DNA of 64,000 nucleotides from Rachycentron canadum (taxonomy: Eukaryota; Chordata; Actinopteri; Carangiformes; Rachycentridae): the NCBI GenBank assembly GCA_038496675.1, contig CM076658.1:10808974-10872973 (forward strand), read 5' to 3'. Below the pieces are notes generated by a model that was given only the letters and a program-made list of their open reading frames with translations, was not told where the DNA came from and did not search any database. Below, one piece after another: positions 14,451 through 24,455 of this stretch; the stretch's first letter is position 1, and the number at the start of each line of letters is the position of its first letter. Position numbers and translations under genes: made by a program.

Positions 14451-16868
14451 TTAAAGACTTCCGTAGACTTTGCAGTGCAGGTATGTCAGCCTCTCAAACC
14501 TGCTTCTCCTCAGCATTGATGACCATTCGTGATAGCTAAGCTCTACAACCTTGTAGCCTGTCAACTTCAACTGCCTTCTCTTCATTGCTTGAATACCTAA
14601 TAATTGCAGTGAATTGGAGCTATGGTGTCTCCTTCTGAAGACTTGGATTGCGAGTTTGACTGTGTCCTTGGCATCTTGTGGGGCTGAGCCTGGGCTATTG
14701 GGTGTGGCAAGAGTTTCTATCATGTCATTGGTCACGCGGACCCCTGTGTTAACCAGTCTTCCTTCATCGGGTTCTAATCTGGGAAGTGTTTTACACTGGG
14801 GGGATGTAGTTGAAGGTCCTGGTGTTCTTTTAGTGTCCATGATTTGTGCTAAAAGTTCCTCAGTTATAGGTACTCCTACATTTACTCTTCTCTGACCTTG
14901 GTTTGATTTGTGTGAACTGTTCACAGGAGATAATGTGGTTGCGTAGGGTGCTGTGTTGATAGGTATCGGCGCCCCAGTGGAGTCAAAATGTACTTCCAGA
15001 TCAATGGAGCGAGTGTGGGGCAGAATCATTCTCTTACATACAAATTTCTCTCCCCCAAGCATTTCAACCAGAGCAGATTCTGCTTCCAGAAGCTCAGGTT
15101 TATGGCACATATTTGCTTGAATATAGTCCCACAGTAGTCTAGTGATCTCCTCCCTGAGTTCACTGCTTAGTCGCGGGCCAGTCCACTGAGGCAACTCTAG
15201 AGCCACAGTTCCATCCAAAGTGAGTAAGTCTTTACTCAGTTCTAGTGGTGTTGATTTCAGTGCTAATTCCACAAACTCAGGGCTCAAAGCCAGTGCAAGT
15301 AGGTCCTCTGGGAACTTAGAGACAAAGGCCAGGCCTAGAAGACCAGAGAGCAGATGCTGTGGGTATTGACGGAATTCATCTTTTATCCATCTCATAGATT
15401 CTATAAGACTTGGATAGAAGCTTGGACTCTGATCAGGGGGAAACTGTAATGTACCAAAGGACCACAGCAGTTTGCTCGAGTCTTTACTCCTGCAGTGTGC
15501 CGCCAGTGATGGAATTCTTTCAGCAACAGACATAAGGATGTTAAAATTCTGATAATGATATGCTGAACAGAATAATGCCACATGCATCAGCCCCGAGACA
15601 CCCATCTTGGGTGCCCGTAGAGGAATTTCATGTGCTATGGCGTCCAACCATTGTCTGTGATACAGGTAGTTCAAACGCAAGAGTTTCAACACATTCACAA
15701 AGGCATAGTCACTCATCTCCTTCAAATGAGTTAGTGCCCTCTTAATAATAAGAGTCATTACATGCTCAGGCATTGAGGTTTGGGATTTAAAGAGCCCCAA
15801 GCATATGATACCAATCTCCTCAGGGTAGATTTGGTGACAATGGCGCACAAGAGCCCGCTGTACAGGGCCGATCAGGTTTGGTGGGCAGTACCTACCTTCT
15901 CCTATTATATACAATAGCTGGACTAGTTCAGGGGGCCCCATCTCCCCCAGATGCGAATGGACTAAGTCATAGAGGTGCTGTAAGAACTGGGGCACCTGCC
16001 TCTTAATACACCGCCACACATCAGCACCTAACAGCAACTGGTGCAAAGTCATCTTGCTGGCCCGGCACTTCAGCTCAGTCTCATATAGCTCAAGCACAGG
16101 ATGGGTAGAGGAAATATCCAGCCACACAAACGACTGCAGCACTTCCAGCAGCTCTGCATTAGTAAACATTGGCAGTTTTTTCACAGAATTTCGCAGGAAC
16201 TTGATGAAGTGTTTGTCATTCCTCACTTCTAAAGTCTTGTCTGCAGGTACATGTCTGAGCCTCACAAAAAGCTCAGACACTTCAAATGCTTTTATGTTGC
16301 CCTTTAAAAGAGATGCCTTTTTCAGCAGGCGGAGGGTCTCTTTTAACTCTATTGGGTGGGGCCGCTGAGTGAGGTCAATGGCCATGGAGGCATACTCAGG
16401 CCTGCAATTGTGGAAGGCACGTGGATTTACTGTAACATCTGGTGGTGTGGATTTTCTGTGAAACTGTGGCACTGATGGTGTATCAGGTTCGGGATCTTTG
16501 TTGAAAGCCAAATCAGGAAGTGTGTTTTTCAAGATGGAAAAATGCTGCGAGCAACTCACATTGTAGTGATTACTCTGTTGCCAAAAGGATGATGCCAGAG
16601 TGGAGAGACACTGCTCATCATTATCTGTCTGGCCCTGGGAGGTTGCAGACTTACACACAGTGTGATGACATGAAGACAGGTTGTAATACAGCCTGTAGCC
16701 TCTTTGAAGAGAGAGAGATTTGTGGTGTTGATTTGCTCCTATCTTCCTCTTCTGTTCATCAATCCCATCCTCTCGCTTGGCATAGATGTGGGTCTGAGTA
16801 AAAGCCCTTCTCCAGCTTTGGAGGCAGCGTAGCCTGACCACACGTGGAGACACCAAATAGACAGCCAT
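14451..16868 (-). CDS. fastkd5: FAST kinase domain-containing protein 5, mitochondrial
   Basis: An intact 805-residue frame in one exon, as in mammals, where FASTKD5 is also encoded by a single coding exon (human about 764 residues). The first 25 residues are Arg-rich with no acidic residue, as in a mitochondrial targeting peptide. Residues 220-420 form helical repeats. The FAST_1 region centres on CRSKDxxKLLWSFGTL (459-474), FAST_2 follows at about 500-600, and ILPHTRS at 615-621 is a FASTKD5 hallmark. The C-terminal RAP domain occupies 738-800 (MKRRQLxLxGYxVVELSYxEW). The family acts in mitochondrial RNA granules; FASTKD5 is required to mature mitochondrial mRNAs whose ends are not set by tRNAs, such as CO1 and CYB. 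The ATG lies 4 bases after a good splice acceptor, so an upstream non-coding exon is expected. There is no frameshift or premature stop. The 640-735 linker is low-complexity and probably disordered. Confidence 0.96.
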   Translation of the reverse strand: MAVYLVSPRVVRLRCLQSWRRAFTQTHIYAKREDGIDEQKRKIGANQHHKSLSLQRGYRLYYNLSSCHHTVCKSATSQGQTDNDEQCLSTLASSFWQQSNHYNVSCSQHFSILKNTLPDLAFNKDPEPDTPSVPQFHRKSTPPDVTVNPRAFHNCRPEYASMAIDLTQRPHPIELKETLRLLKKASLLKGNIKAFEVSELFVRLRHVPADKTLEVRNDKHFIKFLRNSVKKLPMFTNAELLEVLQSFVWLDISSTHPVLELYETELKCRASKMTLHQLLLGADVWRCIKRQVPQFLQHLYDLVHSHLGEMGPPELVQLLYIIGEGRYCPPNLIGPVQRALVRHCHQIYPEEIGIICLGLFKSQTSMPEHVMTLIIKRALTHLKEMSDYAFVNVLKLLRLNYLYHRQWLDAIAHEIPLRAPKMGVSGLMHVALFCSAYHYQNFNILMSVAERIPSLAAHCRSKDSSKLLWSFGTLQFPPDQSPSFYPSLIESMRWIKDEFRQYPQHLLSGLLGLAFVSKFPEDLLALALSPEFVELALKSTPLELSKDLLTLDGTVALELPQWTGPRLSSELREEITRLLWDYIQANMCHKPELLEAESALVEMLGGEKFVCKRMILPHTRSIDLEVHFDSTGAPIPINTAPYATTLSPVNSSHKSNQGQRRVNVGVPITEELLAQIMDTKRTPGPSTTSPQCKTLPRLEPDEGRLVNTGVRVTNDMIETLATPNSPGSAPQDAKDTVKLAIQVFRRRHHSSNSLQLLGIQAMKRRQLKLTGYKVVELSYHEWSSMLRRSRFERLTYLHCKVYGSL

Positions 16869-16872
16869 CTAT

Positions 16873-17435
16873 CTGCCACAGTAAATAGACAAAAAAAAAA
16901 AAAAAAAAAAGACACGATTTTAACAAATAGTAACACCAAAACAAAAGTATTCTTTTTAAAATCTAGGTAAATGCAATTGACTGAAAGCAGCAAATTGAAG
17001 CTGTTCACGTCACCAAATATTCATGCAATACACAAATACACAAATGCGAAATTGGTGATTTTGAAACTTGTGAGTTTAAGTGAATATGGATGGAATAACT
17101 TTCAATAAAGATACCCAGGTCAAACACATGTCATGGGGCGACGAGCAAAGCCTGGCTACAGCTTTACTACCTCTTCAGTCTCGACTGTGAAGGCTGGTCT
17201 TTTCTGCCGGAACTCGCTGCTCACACATTGAGGTGCAGTTGCTAATCAATACATTAACTGTTAATACATGCGTCGTTGCTGTTTAAACTACATTGACAGA
17301 CAGACTGCACATCCTTTAAACTAGCAGACACTTCACTTTGAAGAATAACATCACAACATGTTACAATTAATAACGATATTTACCATAATAATATAATTCA
17401 TCTGACCTTTGCGTCTCCCCGACATTAACACGTAC
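16873..17435 (-). other. fastkd5: Predicted 5' UTR intron of fastkd5
   Basis: On the minus strand a run of 20 T (16910-16891) followed by GTCTATTTACTGTGGCAG makes a strong acceptor ending at 16873, four bases before the ATG. The best upstream donor is ACCAG|GTACGT at 17435-17430, giving a 563-base intron. GAG|GTAGTA near 17171 is a weaker alternative. The acceptor is clear; the donor is an inference. Confidence 0.6.
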
Positions 17436-17800
17436 CTGGTGTTAACTGTGATTAACGTGAAAATACCTCAAGCGGGTAAAAGACAGGAAGTATTGAGTCA
17501 ACAAACTTGATATAATTGCCCCGGAACCTAAAGTACTTGAACCTTCACAATAAAACAACTAGCTATTGTTTGCTATGTAATTTAACGATTACTTGACTGA
17601 AAACAGGTCTAAACATCGTGCCGTTTTGTACACAATTCAAATATTGTATGATGATGATCGGGATCTATAATGAATGACTTTAATTTATGGTTTGGTGTGG
17701 ACTTTTACAGTTTTATTTTGGCAAGTTGATATAGCTTCCGTAATGAGCAGGCATAACTGAACAGAATGTGACCTACGGAAGCCGGGTGGCTTCAAACAAC
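17436..17800 (-). promoter_or_regulatory. fastkd5: fastkd5 promoter / first-exon region
   Basis: Sequence upstream of the predicted donor carries ETS-type GGAA sites: CCGGAA at 17521-17526, CTTCCG at 17735-17740 and CGGAAG at 17776-17781, with a further CCGGAA at 17207-17212 inside the predicted intron. Clustered ETS (NRF-2/GABP-type) sites are typical of promoters of nuclear genes for mitochondrial proteins. There is no clear TATA box. The transcription start is not defined. Confidence 0.45.
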
Positions 17801-17850
17801 GAGGGGAAAAAAAGAAACGAATAAACCACGACATTATTCCAAATAACACC

Positions 17851-20800
17851 ACCCAGTACATCGTAGCTTCCTAACCTCTTATCGGGTTGAAGCATTTATC
17901 CTTTATTCAATTCCCAAAAAGTCAAGTCAAACTCTTTTTTCTTTCATTGCCTTACACCAAATAAATGTTTTAACAACTTTAAAGACATATACCAAAAATT
18001 CGTTTTAGATAGTATTAAATATTGTTAAATCTAAAACGTAATATTTAAAAAATATATATATTTGAAAGAACTTAAATGTTTTAATTCATATATTGTTAAT
18101 TGAAGTATAACATTATATTATCACAGCAGTATGTAACTATGGTTTAAAAAAAGTAAGATGAAAGAAATATATTTATTATTATATTATATTTAGACTTTTT
18201 GTCAAGAAAATATGTCTTTAAAAATAAAAGAGTAAGCCAGTTTTTGCAGTAGGGTTTTTGTTTTTCTTATTCTAAATTACCTGAGTGTTTTTTGGTACTG
18301 TGTATTTCCTGAAATTGAATAATGTCTAAACATTTCAAACAAGGATCCCTCTCAGTTTACCCAACTGTTTGAATTACCTTAGCACCTATTTATTTAAAGT
18401 TGTTTCCTTGTAAACAATTCTTATTTAAACAAATCAGTTTTAAGCAAAGGTTAGAGAGAACCTGTTTTATTGTTTCTTCACAAAAAAATTGAGACTGATT
18501 TAAAGACATAAAGTTAGAAGCATGTCTTAACAATGATGAACAATTAAATTAGTCAGTTATCAGTAACCCTGCCTGAGATTAATTACCAACGCTAACTGCA
18601 TCACAGCACCAATGCAAGTAATAAAATTAATGTTGGCTGAGTTCAATTTAGCGTCATCTCGTTCTAAGGGTTCTAGTTTTGAGCATGCTGGTTTTGTTCA
18701 CTGTCACATTGTAATAGCTTAATGGGACACTTGAATAGAGCACATTGCTTTTGAAATTAGCACCACATGTACTTCTCCTGTCATGATGAGTCAAAATATT
18801 TGCTTTGAAAAAAGTCTTTTTGCTTGGAATGTTTGGCACCTGGTTTAAGTTATAAAGATGTCGTGGTTAAGAAGTTAGGGAATTTCTGAAAGAAAGACAT
18901 TACTGAGTCAAATAATTTATATATCTGAGTTTATGTCAGGATCTATGCTATTGGACATAAGTAGTTCTGGTTTGGTACTTTTGGAATTCATTCACTGGTA
19001 TTTTTAAGATATTCATAAAGGGTTTAGACTTAAACAACACCATAGAAAACAGTATATTAAAAGCACCTGTTTATTCTTTCCCAGAAAAATGATAAATCTG
19101 TGTTTTAAACCTCTGTGTTTGAATATTTTTTACTTTTCCCCTTTAGTCCAAGTATGAAACTTGGGGATGGAAACACCAAGCCAAACTTACATCTATAATA
19201 TTACAGATCTGACATGGCCTATTGTATATTGTACCTGTAATCTATAATTTTTTTTAAAAAACTAATCATAGTAGTAGTTTAGACATTAAAATGCCATTTG
19301 TTTAATTTGATGTAAGACATATACTCCTTTGTCAGGAATTAACTGCAGTTTCTTTTCCAGTGAACCAATGTTCTATAACTCTTAAGTATTTAAATAACGA
19401 GCATTTATTGACCATATAAACTGTAGATATAATGTTCACCTAATTTAATAATTTAGCTCATAAATGAAAAAGATTTTGTGTTTTTTGCTTTGATTTGTGA
19501 TTTACAATGTATCCCTTTTAACTCCTGTGTCTACAGAAAACACAGAGGTAAACAAACAGGTTAGCAGGATTCTAAAAGATGCTTTAAAAATGTGTTAAAA
19601 ATTTGTCACCCCTGCCTCCTCAATATATGATTGTTTTAGGTGGTATTCATCTTCAAACTGAAGAGCACAGAAATTGTTGATAAACATGTCCTATGTGATT
19701 CATATAATATTGTTTGCCATTTACCTTTTCTTTTAATTTTTTAAAATTCAAAATTAATATCTTGTAGATTTAAATTTTAGCACTTTTTGTAGTACTCAAC
19801 ATCTGTTGGGGGGGGCATTTTCAAATTCTCTGCTTCCTTTGTGTGACTTCACACATGACTGAATCTATGGGTTAAAGGTGAACTAGACTGACCTATAGTC
19901 ATAAGACAATTCCCTGGATTTCTACTCTGAGAGGGAACACGCCTCATGTCCTTTTAGTGGGAGGAACTATTGCAGCAAATACTTCAAACCATGTTGGTAA
20001 CAATTCTTTTTATGAAAGTCTTTGCTGCCATCAGTGCCCTTTTACCATATGTTCACCAAAATATTGACTAAAATCGTGTTTCACACTGTGTACTTTCAGC
20101 TTCATTTTTTTAAAATAAAAAAATCACTAAATACAAAATGTGTGGCCTTGAATGAGAGCATAATTTGTGGTTTCAATCCAACATTAAAGCTTGTCACAAT
20201 TAAACTGCACTACCTTTGTAATTTAGTTTGACATTTTACCATTATAGGATGTGTTTTTTTCAACTGTATGACCCAAGCTTAACTTATGTAATTATTCTCA
20301 AGAAGTTTTTGAAGTATTTTTGCTGTGTGCTATTAAAATCATCTACAAATACTGTATTCCGTTGTTATGAAGAGCATATCATATTCAAGCTGTTAATAAC
20401 TTTGTATCACAGTTTTCTTATGAGTTTTGTTGCAGTAAAATTTAATCATTGCACCTGAATTGTTTGCCTGTCCCTAGAAACATTTGTAATTTTCTTACTA
20501 CTGTGGGAAAGTGAATGGCTTCCATTTTACACTTAGCTGCAACTAAATGCTCCATCAATGACAAAAACTTTTCAGCATCAAAGACCAAATTAGACACATA
20601 GACATCAAATTATTTCCTTAATAGTTTTAAATCAGACACAACAAGCCAACCTTTTAGTTTACTTTGTGGGGCATATATGTATCATTCAATAAAAAATGTT
20701 GCAGGCTAATTTTTTACAATTAAATTTAGTTTGCTTTTGCAATACTACAACCTTGAAATGTGTGTAGCTACTAAATAGTAAATGCTATAATAATAATAAC

Positions 20801-21170
20801 ACATAACTATAAACCCTATAATAATATCTTTTTTTTAAATAATAAGTGTGAATTGCTAAACGGAAATAAGTAGTAGTCGAGTTCGGGATTTAATTAACTG
20901 AGTTTAGAAAGCAACATCTCCTTAATATGATAGTATATATTTGTATTGTATTGTAAGTATTTATCTATATATGAGACTTGTTTTGTCTTATTTTGTTGAC
21001 GTTTCGTGCAATAGTAGCCTACTTGTTTTCTTGCTTTTTGAAATTATTAGTATTTTCTTTTTAAAATTGGGGGATATAATAATGTCGTGGTTTATGTATT
21101 TCGACAATCCGACATGTTTATCCACAGTTTAAATCAAGTGGTGAAACTTGAGAGCGGCACTTGGAGAGGA
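17851..21170. other. AT-rich spacer between divergent loci
   Basis: Very AT-rich sequence between the fastkd5 promoter and the CpG-rich region of mir17hg. It contains T-rich runs and a G7 run near 19810. No open frame with supporting features, no RNA gene and no recognisable mobile element was found. Confidence 0.55.
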
Positions 21171-21179
21171 AGTAGTTGA

Positions 21180-22960
21180 TTTATGCTAATGAAGGAGTTG
21201 GGGTTTAGCTACGCTGGCTGGGAGCCGCCCTTCATTCACCACATGGTTAAACCTAGACCCTACTCGCGCCACTTTCGCAATCTTACTACGATTCCCAAAC
21301 TCGTAGCAAATCATAATAGCAGCACATGGTTGTGTTTTTTGGATTATATGTCCTAGCTGTTATTGAATTTGTTAAGTCTTTTTTTTCTTTTCTCAGTTTT
21401 CCAGATATCCCCGAAACAGTGTGAGTAAACGGTAAGTCTGCACAAGTGAGTGAAGATGGTGGATTTTTAGAAGCTAGTGTCTTATTACGCGCATGTTATT
21501 GGCAAGAAACCTGTTGTTAGCCTTGTCGGGAGACGCGGTAAACGTCAGGAAAGTGAAACGCTCAGGACTGTACGCCACACCGAAGCCACACTTTCACGTT
21601 TACATTTGGGGGGAAAATGTTTTAATTGTCAGTTTCCGCATTTGAAAACAATGTTGTAAGAGGCGCATGGCAACCTCTCCTCCATGGTTGGAGAATGAGG
21701 GAGATTTGAAAAGCTTGTCTTGCTGCTGCACCTCAAGTCGGTGCCTTGGGGGAAGTGAGACGCACTCGTGAAAAATTACGCGTTGCACACTTTGATGGTA
21801 GCTGCAAGTTATAGACTCGTGTGCCCCTGCTGTCGGCCATATGTTGGCAGAAATATAAGTTTTCACGTAATTTGTGCGCAGTGGAGTACACTTGGAAGTG
21901 CCTCCAGAACAAAGCACAGCAGCACATGGGGTTCCAGCAGGCCGCGCGCCTTTGCTATCCCGCGAGCTGCCGAGTTAGCTGCTAATGCTAACACACCGAC
22001 GAGTAGATATCGTTAAGTTACATTATTGACATTGTATCGGGCGACCATATTATGTGTGCTTAAGTGGAAACGTCGATATCTATAAGCACCAGGACACACA
22101 CCCTGATATTGAACCTGCGTTAGCGTGTTATGAGCGAGCTACACTAACGCAGCTAAGTTGGCTAAGATAAGAAAGCATTGCTTTGAAGTGGATGGAGAGT
22201 TAACGTTAGCCTGCGGACTCCGTGCGTCTTTTACGCTATCTTGCCAGGTGCCGCGAGTCAACATAACGATTTATGTATCATCATTATTGTAAATCTTTAT
22301 TGGATAACAATCCTTGTGGGAGCGGAACACACGCGCAGCCTGCACGCGTTAGCCTGTTTGGCTAACACATGCTCGCCTCGGTGTGTTTTGATGGAGCCCT
22401 CGGGTACTACTAGCTTGTTGTGTGATGGATTCTGCCTTAAGTTTGCAGTAGCTCGTATCTTACGCTTGGTGCGCCTGCTCATAACGAGCGCACACTTCGC
22501 TTGCACCTGATTTTCAGTGTAAAGTGCACAGGCAGGCATGCGGCGCCAATTTAGTTACTCTCGTGTTGTGTTGCCCAGTACATATATTAGACGCTCAAAA
22601 TGCAGACTCCTGGGCGCCATGTTAGTGCGTGGGGGAGGGGTAAAGCAATGTGACTGGAGCGCAAGTGTTGCTATCCTCAACAGTCCTGGTTCAGTCTCCG
22701 GTTTCCCATAGAACTTTGTTAATATGGGCAGTTTCGCATCTGGTCGTCTCTCTCCTTGTTTAACGAGTGCACCAGTGTTGAACTGCAAAGGGGTCCCTGG
22801 ATTGTGATTTGGACCCCTTTCTTGACCAAAGTACACGGTATTAGCTAATTAGGCGGGTTATTGGGCAATACCTCAATCCTTGGTGTGCCAGTGCTTTGTG
22901 AAGGGGTGAACGTGCGAAATGCTAAACGGACCAGTGACACGATTATAAAGGAATTCTTCA
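21180..22960 (+). promoter_or_regulatory. mir17hg: CpG-rich promoter region of mir17hg
   Basis: Composition changes sharply from AT-rich to CpG-containing DNA, highest at about 21880-22000 and 22300-22560. CCGCCC (Sp1-type) is near 21225. CACATG E-boxes lie at 21240-21245 and 21323-21328. GGCGCCA/TCGCGCC-type E2F-like motifs occur near 21265, 22543 and 22613. MIR17HG in mammals has a CpG-island promoter controlled by MYC and E2F factors, about 2-3 kb before the hairpins, which matches this position. The exact start site is not visible. Assignment rests on position and composition. Confidence 0.6.
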
Positions 22961-23143
22961 TATCTCTGTAGTGCCACTTTCAAATGAAAGACCAGCAAGT
23001 CTGTATAGGGTCCCTGAACGTCGAGGTTTCATGCGTGATGCTGCAAATGTAGTGTGGAGAAATCGGATGTTTTGCAGAGATATAAACAAAGGAGCCAAAG
23101 TTCAATATGTCCAAGCAGAAAAGCTAAGTGCTTCTTAAATGTG

Positions 23144-23149
23144 CACGTG
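23144..23149. promoter_or_regulatory. Canonical E-box CACGTG upstream of miR-17
   Basis: CACGTG lies about 450 bases before the miR-17 hairpin, inside the host transcript. MYC is known to activate this cluster in mammals through E-boxes in the first intron of the host gene, so this is a plausible MYC/MAX site. Binding is inferred. Confidence 0.45.
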
Positions 23150-23589
23150 TAGCAGTACTCGTATGGTATAACTGCCCTAGACATAAAAAGCACATGCCTG
23201 AGATTGTGAACTCTACCACGAACAAGAGTGTAAACACAACCTCTTTGGTGGAGGCCACAATAGAAGTCAAACAGTCTGGTAATTTAACTGGTCAAATGGT
23301 GCACTCGCTGCTAAATCGCTGTCAGTTTGAAGCAGTGCAAAAGTGGTGGATTAAATTAACAGATAATCTAAAACTTTCATGGTAGTCTTTTTTTTTTTTT
23401 TTTTTTTAAACAGAAAAACAAATTTATAACGAGGATCTGGTTTGAATTTGTTGACATTCTCTTGATGCTATGTCTCTTTTATACTTGCAGATGCCTGTGC
23501 ACATCTGCACCTCCTCTGGAAATCCCTTTGTGCATCTAAATGCAGCCCAATTCATTCTGTGAATAAATGCTCTCCGTGAACAGTTTGGA

Positions 23590-23672
23590 GTCACTGTAGT
23601 GTCAAAGTGCTTACAGTGCAGGTAGTTATATAAAATCTACTGCAGTGAAGGCACTTTCAGCACTATTCTGAT
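23590..23672 (+). ncRNA. mir17: pre-miR-17
   Basis: The 5' arm mature sequence is at 23603-23625 (seed AAAGUGC) and matches miR-17-5p over its whole length. The 3' arm at 23639-23660 (ACUGCAGUGAAGGCAC...) matches miR-17-3p except near its end. The arms pair as a standard hairpin; the outer stem TAGTG/CACTA flanks the mature arms, with a short AT-rich loop. It is the first hairpin of the polycistron. Confidence 0.97.
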
Positions 23673-23911
23673 AATGTTGACTAAAGGAGCTGGCTTATTC
23701 ACAGATGCGACCTATCTTGTGCTGGTCCTGGATAGGCTGAATCCAAATATACATCTGTCAGGACTTCGTCTCTATCCTGCTGTGAGGTTCAGCGCCCTGC
23801 TGTTTATGAGCCAGGGAACTGTCTGAAGCAGGTCCCCTCTTACCAAACATGCTTGGCATTTGTGAGGTGTCATGCAACTTGTTAACATAATTAAATGCGT
23901 TTTCTCCTCTA
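23673..23911 (+). other. Extended spacer between miR-17 and miR-18a
   Basis: About 240 bases separate these two hairpins, whereas the human spacer is, as I recall, only about 60. The segment contains nested short dyads: GCTGAA (23736-23741) with TTCAGC (23788-23793), and inside it CAGGA (23759-23763) with TCCTG (23775-23779). It has no miRNA seed that I recognise and no clear transposon termini. Confidence 0.6.
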
Positions 23912-23994
23912 GTGCTTATGCTAAGGTGCATCTAGTGCAGATAGTGAAGTAGACTAGCACCTACTGCCCTAAGTGCTCCTTCTGGCATAAGGTG
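23912..23994 (+). ncRNA. mir18a: pre-miR-18a
   Basis: The 5' mature arm at 23922-23944 (seed AAGGUGC) is identical to vertebrate miR-18a, with GATAG rather than the GTTAG ending of miR-18b. The 3' arm at 23963-23985 (ACUGCCCUAAGUGCUCCUUC...) is also a full match. The basal stem TTATGC (23916-23921) pairs with GCATAA (23985-23990). The 18a form identifies this as the miR-17/18a-type cluster of the duplicated teleost pair. Confidence 0.97.
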
Positions 23995-24006
23995 CTGGGA
24001 CTCTCA

Positions 24007-24008
<2 letters not shown>

Positions 24009-24050
<42 letters not shown>
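24009..24050 (+). repeat. (GT)21 microsatellite inside the polycistron
   Basis: An uninterrupted GT dinucleotide run between the miR-18a and miR-19a hairpins, starting about 15 bases after the pre-miR-18a base and ending about 13 bases before pre-miR-19a. It is transcribed as part of the primary transcript as (GU)21. Confidence 0.95.
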
Positions 24051-24054
<4 letters not shown>

Positions 24055-24062
24055 TTAATTTG

Positions 24063-24144
24063 GCAGTTCTCTGTTAGTTTTGCATAGTTGCGCTGCAAGA
24101 AGAAATAAGTTGTGCAAATCTATGCAAAACTGATGGTGACCTGT
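24063..24144 (+). ncRNA. mir19a: pre-miR-19a
   Basis: The 3' mature arm at 24111-24133 (seed GUGCAAA) matches miR-19a in full. The 5' arm at 24076-24097 (AGTTTTGCATAGTTGC...) differs from the human star strand at two positions. The hairpin is 82 bases with the usual GCAG/ACCTGT base region. miR-19 is the main oncogenic and PTEN-targeting member of the cluster in mammals. Confidence 0.97.
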
Positions 24145-24227
24145 GTTTCCATCTAGAACCCATTATTTGGTTTTCTCCTTCATGATGGTTTCCACTCCAG
24201 CTATTAATAAGGTGAAGACAGGTTTCA

Positions 24228-24299
24228 GTAGTATTAAAGTGCTTATAGTGCAGGTAGTTTTATGAAATTCTACTGCAGTGTGAGCACTTAAAGTACTTC
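24228..24299 (+). ncRNA. mir20a: pre-miR-20a
   Basis: The 5' mature arm at 24235-24257 (seed AAAGUGC) matches miR-20a in full. The 3' arm at 24272-24293 (ACTGCAGTGTGAGCAC...) is close to the vertebrate star strand, with changes in the middle. It shares its seed family with miR-17. Confidence 0.97.
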
Positions 24300-24344
24300 T
24301 AGACACGTGTGTCTTCTTGGAAAACTGCAAAGGCAGCTTCTGCA

Positions 24345-24431
24345 CATGGGTCTCTGGTTAGTTTTGCTGGTTTGCTTTCAGCTTTTCATTGTACTGCTGT
24401 GCAAATCCATGCAAAACTGATCATAGAACTG
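24345..24431 (+). ncRNA. mir19b: pre-miR-19b
   Basis: The 3' mature arm at 24398-24420 is the miR-19b form (CCAUGC where miR-19a has CUAUGC). The 5' arm at 24360-24382 begins AGTTTTGCTGGTTTGC, with a few changes from the human star strand. A CACGTG E-box at 24304-24309 lies in the spacer before this hairpin. Confidence 0.96.
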
Positions 24432-24455
24432 AAATGAATCTATCAGAGGTGATCC

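Noticed and set aside
14614..16801. Several plus-strand frames of 60-104 codons
   Set aside because: They are antisense shadows of the fastkd5 coding exon.
23128..23385. An 85-codon frame in the mir17hg 5' region
   Set aside because: It matches nothing known and lies in a host transcript that is non-coding in other vertebrates.
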